Shown here piece by piece: positions 23,986-32,459 of a stretch of 34,181 nt of DNA. A program made the translations under genes and the position numbers. Source of the DNA: an uncultured Selenomonadaceae bacterium. GTDB lineage: Bacteria > Bacillota > Negativicutes > Selenomonadales > Selenomonadaceae. The DNA lies in assembly GCA_902778455.1 (NCBI GenBank), contig CACYXR010000031.1:1-34181 (forward strand), read 5' to 3'. Each line of letters opens with the position of its first letter. The stretch's first letter is position 1. A model generated the notes under the pieces. It was not told where the DNA came from. It was given only the letters and a program-made list of their open reading frames with translations, and did not search any database.

Positions 23986-26358
23986 TTACAGATTGAGCGC
24001 TTCTTTTGCCAGTTTCACCGCCGCTACGCCGTCGGGGGCGTAGAGGTCGGCGCCGGCTTCTTTCGCGTATTCCGGGGTAACGGCGGCGCCGCCGGCCATG
24101 ACCTTCGCGTTTACGCCGTCGGCTTTCAGGGCTTCGACGACCGTTTCGATCTCGGTCATGGTGGTGGTCATCAGCGCGCAAAGACCGACGATGTCGGCGC
24201 GGTTCAGCTTGGCGGCTTCGACGATGGTCTGGGCGGGGACGTCCTTTCCGAGATCGATCAGTTCGAAGCCGGAGTTTTGCAGGAGAGCGGCGACGATGTT
24301 CTTGCCGAGGTCGTGGACGTCGCCTTTGACGGTGGCTATAACCACGGTGCCGAGCTTTTTCGTCTCGGCGGCGGGGAGCAGCTCTTTGAGCTTCGTGAAG
24401 GCTTCCCGCATGGCCTCGGCGGAAAGCAGCACCTGGGGCAGGAACACGCGTCCCGCGCCGAAATCCACGCCGATGTCGTTCATCGCGGCGGTCAGGGCCT
24501 TCTCGGTGATCTCATTAGGGTCGAGTTTTTCGTCGACGGCGCGGGCAATCAGGGACGGCATCCGTTCCTTTTCGCCGCGGATTACGGCGGCCTTGATGGC
24601 GGTCAGCGCGTCCATGTCTTCCTCTTTCATGGTCGCGGCGGTTTTCGGCGCGGCAAGGTTCGAGGCGTTCTGACTGTAGGCGCGGCCGTTCGGGTCCTTG
24701 CCGAGTAATGCGGCGGACGCGGACAGCGCGTTCTGCATCGCGTCGTCGTAAGGATTCATGATCGGCGCGTCGAGCCCCGCCGCAAGGCACATGGAGAAAA
24801 AGGTGCTGTTGATCAGCGGGCGGTTCGGCAGGCCGAAGGAAATATTGCTGAGGCCCATCGTCGTCGGATAGCCGAAGCACTCGCGATAAAGACGCAGGGT
24901 GTTCAAAGTCTCTTTCGCCGCGTCGGTCTCGGCGGCGATGGTCAGAACAAGGGCGTCCAGCAGGAAATCGCCGTCTTTGAGTCCCGCTTCTTTCGCAGCG
25001 TCGATAATCGTCTGTACGGCCTCGACGCGTTCTTTCGCCGTTTTCGGTACGCCGTCCTTCGTGATCGGCAGGCAGAGGATGGCCGCGCCGTATTTTTTCG
25101 CCAACGGCAAAAAGGTCTTGAGCCGTTCCGGCTCGGCGCTGACGGAATTGATCAGCGCGCGTCCCGGGTAGACGCGGAGGCCCGCTTCCAGCGCGGCGGC
25201 GTCGCTGGTGTCGATGGCCAGCGGCGCGGCGGTGAGCTGCGCAATCTCCATGACGGCGCGGCGCATGGCGGCGGCCTGGTCGATGCCGCCGACGCCCATA
25301 TTGACGTCGAGGATACGCGCCCCGGCCTTGACCTGGTCGAGGGCTTCTTTTTTGACGGAAAGCAGCGAGCCGTCCTTGATCTCGGCGGCCAGCTTCTTGC
25401 GCCCCGTCGGGTTGATGCGCTCGCCGATCAGTACCGTCGGCAGGCTCTTGTCGATTACGACGGTCTGGGAACGGCTGGAGAGGCGCAGCACGCGAGGTAC
25501 GGCGGGGCGCACGGGCTCCGGCGCCGTCTTCGCGGCTTCGGCAATCGCGCGGATATGGTCGGGCGTCGTGCCGCAGCAGCCGCCGATATAGGTGGCGCCC
25601 GCCGCGATCAGCTTCGGCGCCCAATGGGAAAAGTCCTCCGGCGTCATCGGGAAGATCGTCCTGCCGTCGACGAACTGCGGAAGCCCCGCGTTCGGCTGCA
25701 CGACAATCGGTTTCTCGGTGCTTTTCGCGAGCTGCTCGACTACGGGCAAGAGCTCGACCGGGCCGAGGGAACAGTTGACGCCGATGACGTCCGCTCCCAT
25801 GGCGTCCAGCACCGTGGCCGCCGTCTCCGGGTCGGTGCCCGTGACGGTTCGTCCGTCCTCGCTGTAGCTCATCTGGCAGATCACGGGCAGGTTCGTCGCG
25901 TCCTTTGCCGCGAGCAAAGCGGCGCGCATTTCCTGCAGATCGATCGAGGTTTCGATGATGATATAGTCGGCGCCCGCGTCGGCAAGCGCTTTTGCCTGCT
26001 CGAAATAAGCGTCGTAAGCTGTCTCGAAGCCGAGGTCGCCCAGCGGCTCGATGAAGCGTCCCGTCGGGCCGAGGTCGCCCGCGATTTTTGCGCGCCCATT
26101 CGCGGCGCGCTTCGCGGCCTGCACAGCCGCCGTGTTGATTTCGGCAACGCGGTTTTCAAGGCCGTAGTGGGTGAGCTTCAAAGATGTCGCGCCGAAGGTG
26201 TTCGTCGTGATGATGGTCGATCCCGCCTCGATATAGGCGCGGTGGATCGCCTCGATCATTTCCGGCCGCTCGACGTTCACCAGCTCCGGGCATTCGCCGG
26301 GCTTCAGCCCCGCGGCCTGCAGCATCGTTCCGGTGGCGCCGTCAAAAATCTCTATCAT
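23986..26358 (-). CDS. metH: Cobalamin-dependent methionine synthase, short form
   Basis: It methylates homocysteine from methyl-tetrahydrofolate through methylcobalamin. I start at 26358 (790 aa, MIEIFDGATGTML), eight bases after AAAGGAG. Residues 1-285 are the homocysteine domain with zinc cysteines in GVNCS and GGCCG. Residues about 310-560 are the pterin domain (GERINPTGRKKL, DVNMG). About 585-670 is the B12 cap. About 670-790 is the B12-binding domain with DVHDLG (D680-H682-G685). The C-terminal SAM-dependent reactivation domain of E. coli MetH is missing, as in other anaerobes that use a separate activator; no such gene is seen here. I see no cobalamin or SAM riboswitch in the 225 bp upstream. 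Confidence 0.95.
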   Translation of the reverse strand: MIEIFDGATGTMLQAAGLKPGECPELVNVERPEMIEAIHRAYIEAGSTIITTNTFGATSLKLTHYGLENRVAEINTAAVQAAKRAANGRAKIAGDLGPTGRFIEPLGDLGFETAYDAYFEQAKALADAGADYIIIETSIDLQEMRAALLAAKDATNLPVICQMSYSEDGRTVTGTDPETAATVLDAMGADVIGVNCSLGPVELLPVVEQLAKSTEKPIVVQPNAGLPQFVDGRTIFPMTPEDFSHWAPKLIAAGATYIGGCCGTTPDHIRAIAEAAKTAPEPVRPAVPRVLRLSSRSQTVVIDKSLPTVLIGERINPTGRKKLAAEIKDGSLLSVKKEALDQVKAGARILDVNMGVGGIDQAAAMRRAVMEIAQLTAAPLAIDTSDAAALEAGLRVYPGRALINSVSAEPERLKTFLPLAKKYGAAILCLPITKDGVPKTAKERVEAVQTIIDAAKEAGLKDGDFLLDALVLTIAAETDAAKETLNTLRLYRECFGYPTTMGLSNISFGLPNRPLINSTFFSMCLAAGLDAPIMNPYDDAMQNALSASAALLGKDPNGRAYSQNASNLAAPKTAATMKEEDMDALTAIKAAVIRGEKERMPSLIARAVDEKLDPNEITEKALTAAMNDIGVDFGAGRVFLPQVLLSAEAMREAFTKLKELLPAAETKKLGTVVIATVKGDVHDLGKNIVAALLQNSGFELIDLGKDVPAQTIVEAAKLNRADIVGLCALMTTTMTEIETVVEALKADGVNAKVMAGGAAVTPEYAKEAGADLYAPDGVAAVKLAKEALNL

Positions 26359-26583
26359 GAAAAATACTCCTTTGCCCAAACAAAATTGCCTCTTTATTCT
26401 ACCATGCGCGGCTCAAATAAAAAAGGGGAACTCTGCGTCAGCGTTTGATTTTTTGCAGGAAAAAAGAGAGAGACATAGAATATACATAATGGATTTATAT
26501 GTTGAAATACGGATCAAAGTGATTTTCTCTTTCGGAGAGAAAAAGGATTTACGGCATTTTAGACATAGAAAGGAAAAACGATC

Positions 26584-28437
26584 ATGCAGGAGAACAAGAT
26601 ACGCTTCGACAAATTGTCGGAGAGGGAGAAGGTACGGCTTAGCTTAGTTTACGGCCCGCAAGTGAAGAAAGGCTATTCGGCTTACAGGATCGATTATATC
26701 CGTGAGCTGACTCCTTTTGAGGCATGGTTTTTCGGGCGCGGGAATTTCCTGTCGCCGAGTTTTCTGACGCAGACGCTCTACAAGCTGAAGGGGACGCTTT
26801 CGCCGCTCAGCTTCAATCGCGCGCTCCGTGAGCTCAATGTGCAGCAGGATGTGCTCAGGACAAATTATTGCGACATGGGCGACCGGGTAGTGGCTGTGAT
26901 CACTAAGGAAAGGCAAAACGAGGAAACCGTCTTTTACAATAATTTGCAGGGACGCGACCCGGAAGAGATCAATAAAATGCTGCGGCAGGCCACGGCGGCG
27001 GCTCTCCGCTATCCGTTCGACGTGGAAAAGGGCGGGCTGCTCAGGATCTTCGTATTCCACACGGGACGGGACGAGTACGCGGTGCTGGTGACGGCGGCGC
27101 AGATCATCATGGATCGTTTTGACGTGCGGACGCTTCTTCGCACGGCGATGGGGCTGCCGGAAGGAACGCGCAGCGTTGCGCCGCCCATCCCAGACAACGT
27201 GGAGATGGAAGCCAATATGTACGAATACTGGAAGAAACTTCTGGCCGCGGTGCCGAAACCCGCTCCGCTGCCGTGGGAGCTGGAGAACGTGCCGGCGCAT
27301 TCGTACAAGCAAAGGGGCTGCCGTGTCGTATTCCCCAACGGCCTGTATTCCGACCTGGTGAACGAAACGAAGGGAAACCGCCTGATGCTGATGGCTTTCC
27401 TGGCCACCGCATGGGGCTTGCTCATTCAGGTCGAGGGACGTCGCCGGGATCTTTGCTTCTGTCTGATCGCGCCGAGCCGGCAGGCGCAGGGGGCCACCGC
27501 CTGGCGGCCTTTCCATATGGTGCCCGTTCGGCAGACCATCGACAAGGACGAAACGGTGGGGAACCTTGTAAAGAAACAGTTCCAGCAGCTTCTCGTTTCC
27601 AAGCCTTACGCCTGCCTGGACTGGGCGAGCTTCGACAATTTTTTGGGCGGCGGCGGGAAGCCCTTCAACCATTTTCTCGATTTCTACGACTTCCTCTCTG
27701 AGGAAAAGCCCTATTCGGCGCAGCCTGCCGCGCCGGATGGAACTATCGTTTCCCAGCATTCCTGGGACGCGCAGAGCATGAAGCTGAGCCTCTATTTCCG
27801 ATACAGCAAATCCAAGGCCGAGGTGATGATGCTTTACGATGAAGAATCCTTTGCGGCGGGGACGGGCGACCGCATCACGAAATCGTACCTTTTAGCGCTA
27901 CAGCAAATGATGACGGATCGCTACGAGACCCTGGACACCTTCCGGGAACATCTGATGGAACGGCTTCGCACCGAGAAGAAGCTGCAGGCGGCCTATCAGG
28001 AGGAAGAAAAGGCGCGGCTGCTTAATGCCGTCTCGTCTATACGCCTTTTGCAGGGCACGGATGCGGGCACGATCCAGATTTTCATGCAGGAGGGCATACT
28101 CCGCACCTATTTCGAGGGCGACCGCGTCGAAAACATGACGCGGGATTACCTCTTCGTCGCGGAGGGAAAGCTGGTCCGAAGCATCGAGGACAGCGAAGGC
28201 TGGTTCCGCACGCTGGGCATTGCCAAGGAGGGCGCGTGGCTGAACGAGACGGTCATGCTGGAGGAACGCAAGGCGTCCATCGCCGCCGAGGTCCTGTCCG
28301 AACGCGCGACCATCCTCGCCATTCCGAAAGCTTCCATGCAAAATATCCTCGAACTGCGCCCCGACCTTTTGAAAAACATCATAACCCACGCCATCGTCCA
28401 GCTCGAAAATTTCCAAAGACTCTGGGTGCAGTCGTAA
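26584..28437 (+). CDS. Condensation-domain-like protein fused to a cNMP-binding-like domain
   Basis: 617 aa, with AAAGGA nine bases before ATG. Residues about 30-470 resemble an NRPS condensation domain or related acyltransferase (LTPFEAWFFG, LRTNYCDMGDRVVAV, then a second half with FHMVPVRQTID). No adenylation or carrier domain is present. The catalytic HHxxxDG is AQIIMDR here (A172, Q173, D177, R178): both histidines and the glycine are gone, so acyl-transfer chemistry is doubtful. Residues about 480-617 look like a cyclic-nucleotide-binding fold: FEGDRVENMTRDYLFVAEGKL, then GAWLNETVML, then TILAIPKASMQNILELRPDL. No helix-turn-helix follows. I suggest a nucleotide-sensing, non-catalytic protein. 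A bidirectional terminator follows. Confidence 0.7.
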   Translation: MQENKIRFDKLSEREKVRLSLVYGPQVKKGYSAYRIDYIRELTPFEAWFFGRGNFLSPSFLTQTLYKLKGTLSPLSFNRALRELNVQQDVLRTNYCDMGDRVVAVITKERQNEETVFYNNLQGRDPEEINKMLRQATAAALRYPFDVEKGGLLRIFVFHTGRDEYAVLVTAAQIIMDRFDVRTLLRTAMGLPEGTRSVAPPIPDNVEMEANMYEYWKKLLAAVPKPAPLPWELENVPAHSYKQRGCRVVFPNGLYSDLVNETKGNRLMLMAFLATAWGLLIQVEGRRRDLCFCLIAPSRQAQGATAWRPFHMVPVRQTIDKDETVGNLVKKQFQQLLVSKPYACLDWASFDNFLGGGGKPFNHFLDFYDFLSEEKPYSAQPAAPDGTIVSQHSWDAQSMKLSLYFRYSKSKAEVMMLYDEESFAAGTGDRITKSYLLALQQMMTDRYETLDTFREHLMERLRTEKKLQAAYQEEEKARLLNAVSSIRLLQGTDAGTIQIFMQEGILRTYFEGDRVENMTRDYLFVAEGKLVRSIEDSEGWFRTLGIAKEGAWLNETVMLEERKASIAAEVLSERATILAIPKASMQNILELRPDLLKNIITHAIVQLENFQRLWVQS

Positions 28438-28448
28438 TCGAAGAACAA

Positions 28449-28484
28449 AAAAGCATCGCCGTGAAAGTTGGCGATGCTTTTGTT
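28449..28484. terminator. Bidirectional terminator
   Basis: AAAAGCATCGCC (28449-28460) pairs with GGCGATGCTTTT (28470-28481). It serves the condensation-like gene and the convergent amidohydrolase remnant. Confidence 0.88.
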
Positions 28485-28505
28485 TGACTATAGTAAACAG
28501 GAGAA

Positions 28506-29077
28506 TTAGCTGCGCCGATACACGCGTTTTCCATCAAGCCAGGTTTCCTCGGCAACAGTATTGTGGATCTCACGGACAGGAATCGTGAAAATGTCCTGGC
28601 TGAGGATTGCGAAATCCGCTTTCTTGCCCGGCTCAATCGAGCCTATCATGCTGTCCCAGCCCTCGCAATCCGCACTGCCGCGCGTCCAAAGGTCTACAGC
28701 CTCCTCCAGTCGGCCATACCTCGATCCCATGGTAGTCGGGATCGGGCTGGACATCGGGGATGATTTCGTACGGTTCGATGAGATTGGCACTCTCCACGCC
28801 GCCGTCTCTCATCACTTTTATGCCCTGGAATTTGAAGAAGTCGGTGTTCGTACTCTCACCGAAAGCGGCGATGCCATGAGCGGCCGTCTCATACGAAGTG
28901 GAAAAGAAGGACGCGGAAAGTTTCCGTTTGATCGTCGGCCATCGCCATGACGGTATCGTTGCTGCCAACGGCGACGATTGTGTCATCCTTCACGGCGACG
29001 GCGTCGGCGATCGTGCGCCCTGCATCCGCTGTGTAGATTTTCCCGTGATGAAATATGAGATTTGACTTGCTTCCCAT
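28506..29077 (-). pseudogene. Amidohydrolase (YtcJ-like) remnant
   Basis: The start survives: GGAGGG, then ATG at 29077 and the typical opening LIFHHGKIYTADAGRTIADAV with AVGSND. The frame then ends. A middle piece lies in another frame (about 28720-28880: AFGESTNTDFFKFQGIKVMRDGG). A C-terminal piece (28506-28720) has AVDLWTRGSADCEGW, SIEPGKKADFAILS and the terminal VAEETWLDGKRVYRR. A complete enzyme would be about 540 aa; here about 190 codons remain. The N-terminal metal-binding HxH region and most of the barrel are missing. It therefore has at least two frame changes plus large deletions and cannot make an active enzyme. Confidence 0.85.
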
Positions 29078-29136
29078 AATACTTTCCCTCCTGCCTGAAT
29101 CTTATATATTCAACACCTGATTCCTGAATTCCTGCC

Positions 29137-29171
29137 AAAAAGAAAAAGACGCAGAGCCGAAGCCCTGCGTC
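29137..29171 (-). terminator. Orphan terminator between the amidohydrolase remnant and the EFR1 gene
   Basis: On the minus strand GACGCAGGGC-TTCG-GCTCTGCGTC is followed by TTTTTCTTTTT: a strong stem with a UUCG loop. No minus-strand gene ends before it (29172-29327 has none). It is probably a relic of a deleted gene. Confidence 0.8.
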
Positions 29172-29268
29172 GTAATTCATTGAGGAAATACGGCCGATGG
29201 AAAGCGACCCAATCCGCCGCGAGTGCATAGGGGGCTTTCGTTGACAATTCCTTGCGCATGGTGCAAAA

Positions 29269-29296
29269 TTGCATGGAACAATACTTTGCGTATAAT
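29269..29296 (+). promoter_or_regulatory. Probable promoter of the EFR1 gene
   Basis: TTGCAT (29269-29274), 16 bp, TATAAT (29291-29296). An upstream TTGACA (29241-29246) pairs with a poorer -10 (CAAAAT) at 17 bp and is an alternative. Confidence 0.5.
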
Positions 29297-29327
29297 GTTT
29301 GGAATTGAACTTACAAGGTGCGTGCTT

Positions 29328-30194
29328 ATGAAAACGATCATCTGCTATCTCTCCGCGACGGGGAATTCGCTCTATGTCGCGAGATTCCTGCAGGCCGCGC
29401 TGCAGGACGCGGAGCTTCGTTCCGTTCCGGAAGCGCTTGTGGAAGGATGTCTTGACGTAAAGGCCGATGTCGTCGGATTTGTCTTTCCCCTGCATTACAT
29501 GGGGCTCCCCTTGCAGGCGGAAGCCTTCCTGGAACGGCTGTCCGTCACGGGCAGTCCGTATATCTTCGCCATCGCCACCTGTGGCGTCCCTTATTTCGGC
29601 ACGCCTTTCGAGGACGCGGAGAAGATTCTCTCCCGAAAGGATCTGCGCTTGGACGCCGCCTGGTATCTTCGTTTGGTCTCGAATTATCTGCCGCTGCGGG
29701 ACACTGCCGCCGACTGGCGCATCCGCATCCGGGCATGGCTGGCGGAGAGGAAGCTCAAGACCATCGCGCAGGCCATAAAGGACCGCCGGCCGCACAGCAC
29801 ATGGCAGCTCTTGCAAAAGCCATGCCGGCGTCTCCATCAGGAATGGAAAGAGCGTCAGCAACGGATTGACGAAAACTTCCGCTGCGATACGGGCAAATGC
29901 ACCTCCTGCGGGCTGTGCGAGCGCATCTGCCCGACGAGGAACATCCTGCGTCCCGACGGTTATCCCGTTTGGCAGCATCGCTGCACGGAATGCCTCGGCT
30001 GCCTCCACATCTGCCCAGTCGAAGCCATCGATTACGGCGAGAAAACGAAAGGACGCAAGCGTTACCGTCATAAGGACGTCGCGCCGAAGGATTTGCTGCG
30101 TCATTTCCCGGAAAGCGATACATCCGATCGAAACGCATTCTTAATTCATGATTCGTATTTGAAACAAATCGTTGAGCCAACTTGCGGAATGTAG
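29328..30194 (+). CDS. EFR1-family flavodoxin-ferredoxin
   Basis: A 288-aa redox protein. I start at 29328 (MKTIICYLSATGNSLYVARF) after AAGGTG; the frame from 29223 runs through the promoter. The N-terminal flavodoxin-like domain has the phosphate loop SATGNS (9-14) and FPLHYMGLPLQ. The C-terminal part has two [4Fe-4S] motifs, CTSCGLCERICP (about 190-201) and CTECLGCLHICP (about 218-229). EFR1 proteins shuttle electrons in anaerobes; the partner is unknown. About 100 bp downstream is a DUF2284 gene, likely co-transcribed. The spacer holds an 8-bp inverted repeat (TTATCAAT/ATTGATAA). Confidence 0.9.
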   Translation: MKTIICYLSATGNSLYVARFLQAALQDAELRSVPEALVEGCLDVKADVVGFVFPLHYMGLPLQAEAFLERLSVTGSPYIFAIATCGVPYFGTPFEDAEKILSRKDLRLDAAWYLRLVSNYLPLRDTAADWRIRIRAWLAERKLKTIAQAIKDRRPHSTWQLLQKPCRRLHQEWKERQQRIDENFRCDTGKCTSCGLCERICPTRNILRPDGYPVWQHRCTECLGCLHICPVEAIDYGEKTKGRKRYRHKDVAPKDLLRHFPESDTSDRNAFLIHDSYLKQIVEPTCGM

Positions 30195-30300
30195 AAGCTA
30201 ACTTATCAATTGAGGCGTGGATATTGATAAAGTGCGGGCTTCTTTGCGAGGCATTCCCGTGGAGACCATGTGCAATATTCAAGATGAGCGAGGCGAGAAT

Positions 30301-30906
30301 ATGGGATATAGTGTAGAATATCGATCCGATCATATCGAAATGCCGCGTTTCCGGCAAAAATACCAAGACCGGGACAAGTTCATGGCCTTCTGCCGGGAAT
30401 GCCCGCGCTATGATTCTCTATGGTCGTGCCCTCCCCTGTCTTTTGACGTGGACACATTTTTGGAGCCCTACACATGGATAAACGTACTGTGTGCCAAAAT
30501 CCGTCTGGACGCCGAAACCATTCGGACCGCAGACACGGCAGAGAAAATCAAGACAATAGGTTGGGACATCGTGTCTGCGGTAAAGCTCGACACCGATGAA
30601 CGGCTTCGGGAGATGGAAGCGCAAGTTCCCGAAAGTCTATCCTTATCTTCCGGCGGCTGCAGCCTATGCAAAAGCTGTACCCGAAAATCCGGCGCACCCT
30701 GCCGCCAGCCGGACAAGATGCGGTATTCATTGGACGCTTTTGGGTTCGACCTCACCGCCATTACGAAAGACGTATTCCATATCGATATTTTGTGGTGTCG
30801 GGACAGCCTTCCGGAATATTTTACGCTTATCCACGGCTTACTGGCGGATAAGCCCGTCCCCGAGAAGCTATGGAGAACAGTTGGTCTTTATAGCGAGGAA
30901 ATCTGA
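30301..30906 (+). CDS. DUF2284 cysteine-rich metal-binding protein
   Basis: 201 aa from ATG 30301 (MGYSVEYRSDHIEMPRF); GTG 30217 in the same frame would add 28 plausible residues but has no spaced ribosome-binding site. Two cysteine clusters fit DUF2284, predicted metal or Fe-S binding: CRECPRYDSLWSCPP (about 31-45) and CSLCKSCTRKSGAPCRQPDKMRYS (about 120-145). The last part has GFDLTAITKDVFHIDILWC. The biochemical role is unknown. It follows the EFR1 gene in the same direction, and such pairings suggest redox or metal chemistry. Confidence 0.85.
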   Translation: MGYSVEYRSDHIEMPRFRQKYQDRDKFMAFCRECPRYDSLWSCPPLSFDVDTFLEPYTWINVLCAKIRLDAETIRTADTAEKIKTIGWDIVSAVKLDTDERLREMEAQVPESLSLSSGGCSLCKSCTRKSGAPCRQPDKMRYSLDAFGFDLTAITKDVFHIDILWCRDSLPEYFTLIHGLLADKPVPEKLWRTVGLYSEEI

Positions 30907-30917
30907 AAGGAATCGTT

Positions 30918-30981
30918 ATGAAAAAGGAATTGCCCTACTTCACGTTGGCTCGAACTACGACGGATCGCGGGAATGGTGCAC
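30918..30981 (+). pseudogene. 5' fragment of a broken gene
   Basis: After GAAAGGAAT an ATG opens MKKELPYFT. If one base is restored after ACG (ACGTTGG to ACGGTTGG), the frame continues as VGSNYDGSREWC, which reads like normal protein. Soon after, it runs into the reverse-oriented alcohol dehydrogenase fragment. I read this as the first 20 or so codons of a gene, carrying a single-base deletion and cut by a rearrangement. I cannot name the family. Confidence 0.45.
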
Positions 30982-30999
30982 AGCGACAGCAAGGCATTG

Positions 31000-31211
31000 A
31001 AGCGATTCCCGGGGGAAAAGTAAGAGACAAAAGGACAGGAATCACGGAAGTTGAATTCCATCGCCAGCGGCAGGAGCATAGCACAGGCAACACCGTGAGG
31101 CGTGTCGTAATGCGCGCTCAACGTGTGCGCCATTGCATGATCGATGCCGAGTTCGACATTGGAGAACCCCCTGCCCGTAATATCCTGCGCCAGCCCCTTT
31201 TTTGTTCCTCA
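31000..31211 (-). pseudogene. Iron-containing alcohol dehydrogenase fragment
   Basis: The minus strand encodes, directly after the sirtuin stop, KGLAQDITGRGFSNVELGI then DHAMAHTLSAHYDTPHGVA and CAMLLPLAMEFNF. This is the iron-binding core of Fe-ADHs (HxMAHxLG...DxPHG). There is no N-terminal NAD domain and the C-terminus is unlike the family, so only about 60-70 codons remain. It lies between the sirtuin gene and the broken plus-strand fragment. Confidence 0.8.
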
Positions 31212-31952
31212 TCAAATAGACGCAACTGCCGCCGACAACACCTTCCCGATGGCGTCGCGGATAACAAGCTCCGCCCGTGCATCGGCCTTCGTTTCCGTCT
31301 TGTTGATCAGCACGAGATGGCGGCCCCGGAAATAATCAATCAATCCCGCCGCCGGATAGACCACCAGCGACGTTCCGCCGACGATCAAGGTGTCCGCTTC
31401 GCTGATGGCGCGGACGGCGCTTTCCACGACTTCCATATCCAGCCCCTCCTCATAGAGGACGACGCCCGGTCTGACGATGCCGCCGCAGTCCTCGCAATGC
31501 GGGATGGGCTTGTTTTCTTCCTGCAGGACGTAATCCACGGAATAGACCTTCCCGCACTGGACGCAGGGCCAGCGAAGAATCGAACCATGCAGCTCGCAGA
31601 CTGTTTTTGAGCCGGCGAGCTGATGAAGTCCGTCGATGTTCTGCGTGACGACGGCTTTCAGTATGCCCCGACGCTCCAGTTCCGCCAGGGCTTTATGTCC
31701 CGCGTTGGGCTGAATATTACGGAATATCCGATGTTCGCGATAGAACTCGAAAAAGGCTTCCGTATGGTTTACGAAGAAACTGTGCGACGCCATTTCCTCC
31801 GGACGAAATTCCTGATGGAGCCTTTGGCTGTATATCCCGTTCGCACTGCGAAAATCCGGTACGCCGGACTCCGTGGACATTCCCGCGCCGCCGAAAAAAA
31901 CGACGTTCTTGCTTTCCATAAGGATTTGCCGAAGCTTATCACTCTTCTCCAT
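31212..31952 (-). CDS. cobB: Sir2-family NAD-dependent protein deacylase
   Basis: It removes acyl groups from protein lysines using NAD+. 246 aa, with AGGAGG upstream. All canonical motifs are present: FGGAGMSTESGVPDFRS (about 20-36), TQNIDGLH (about 103-110), catalytic His in ELHGS (about 119-123), two zinc Cys pairs (CVQC, CEDC), and GGTSLVVYPA. It thus differs clearly from the SirTM protein 14 kb away, which lacks the His. The stop is followed at once by the alcohol dehydrogenase fragment, so sequence downstream was rearranged. Possible promoter on the minus strand: TTGCTG-17-TATATA, weak. Confidence 0.95.
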   Translation of the reverse strand: MEKSDKLRQILMESKNVVFFGGAGMSTESGVPDFRSANGIYSQRLHQEFRPEEMASHSFFVNHTEAFFEFYREHRIFRNIQPNAGHKALAELERRGILKAVVTQNIDGLHQLAGSKTVCELHGSILRWPCVQCGKVYSVDYVLQEENKPIPHCEDCGGIVRPGVVLYEEGLDMEVVESAVRAISEADTLIVGGTSLVVYPAAGLIDYFRGRHLVLINKTETKADARAELVIRDAIGKVLSAAVASI

Positions 31953-32136
31953 TATGGCTTTCCTCCTCTCCGTAATGATTCGTTACAGTTCACGGAATTC
32001 CTGCCTTGACAGTCGAAAACTGACCGCGGTTAACTTTTTGTCTTGGTGCCCAATCGCCCCAAAAACAGCTCCTGAAGTTATCCTTTTTATATACCGCATA
32101 TCCCCCTGTTCAGCAAGAACGAGAATCTCCCCGCGT

Positions 32137-32168
32137 AAAAATCCTGACGCACTCGCCGTCAGGATTTT
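32137..32168. terminator. Terminator-like hairpin with no adjacent gene
   Basis: AAAATCCTGACG (32138-32149) pairs with CGTCAGGATTTT (32157-32168); the minus side ends TTTTTACG. The space between the sirtuin start (31952) and 32194 contains no gene, so this hairpin is another possible relic. Confidence 0.65.
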
Positions 32169-32193
32169 GAATTGGATCGAAACTTAAATCTGT

Positions 32194-32397
32194 TTGTACA
32201 GGGTGGAGTATGACGAAAACGGCGATGCGTCAGATGCACGGCTGATGGCGGAGACGACTTTGCCGCACTTAATTGAAGGTAAAGTCATCTTTGACGATGT
32301 TCCCGACCCAGACGATGAAAAGGCAGACGTCAAGGAATCATTTCTCCCCCTTGATGCCTGCCCTCCTGTTTTTCTGTCAAACCTATTCTTCCTGTAG
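32194..32397 (+). pseudogene. Short ORF, possible 3' fragment of a lost gene
   Basis: The frame reads YRVEYDENGDASDARLMAE, then LPHLIEGKVIFDDVPDPDDEK. This is compositionally like real protein for about 48 codons, then degrades into a Pro/Phe/Leu-rich tail that overlaps the likely uxaA promoter. There is no ATG start and only a TTG without spaced ribosome-binding site. I do not recognise the family; a decayed C-terminal fragment is the simplest reading. Confidence 0.3.
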
Positions 32398-32403
32398 TAT
32401 AAT
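32398..32403 (+). promoter_or_regulatory. Possible -10 element for the UxaA-type operon
   Basis: TATAAT at 32398-32403, about 57 bp before the first gene. No good -35 is seen at 16-18 bp (TGTCAA at 17 bp). Confidence 0.35.
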
Positions 32404-32459
32404 AAGCATTGGGAGTATCACCTGAACAGGAACAAAAGATACGAATGGAGGCAGAGAAA

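Noticed and set aside
26333..26647. Plus-strand frame of 104 codons upstream of the condensation-like gene
   Set aside because: It overlaps metH and the next gene in another frame, has a random-looking basic composition and no ribosome-binding site.
29223..29327. Upstream extension of the EFR1 gene
   Set aside because: It would run through the predicted promoter; the ATG at 29328 has AAGGTG and matches the family start.
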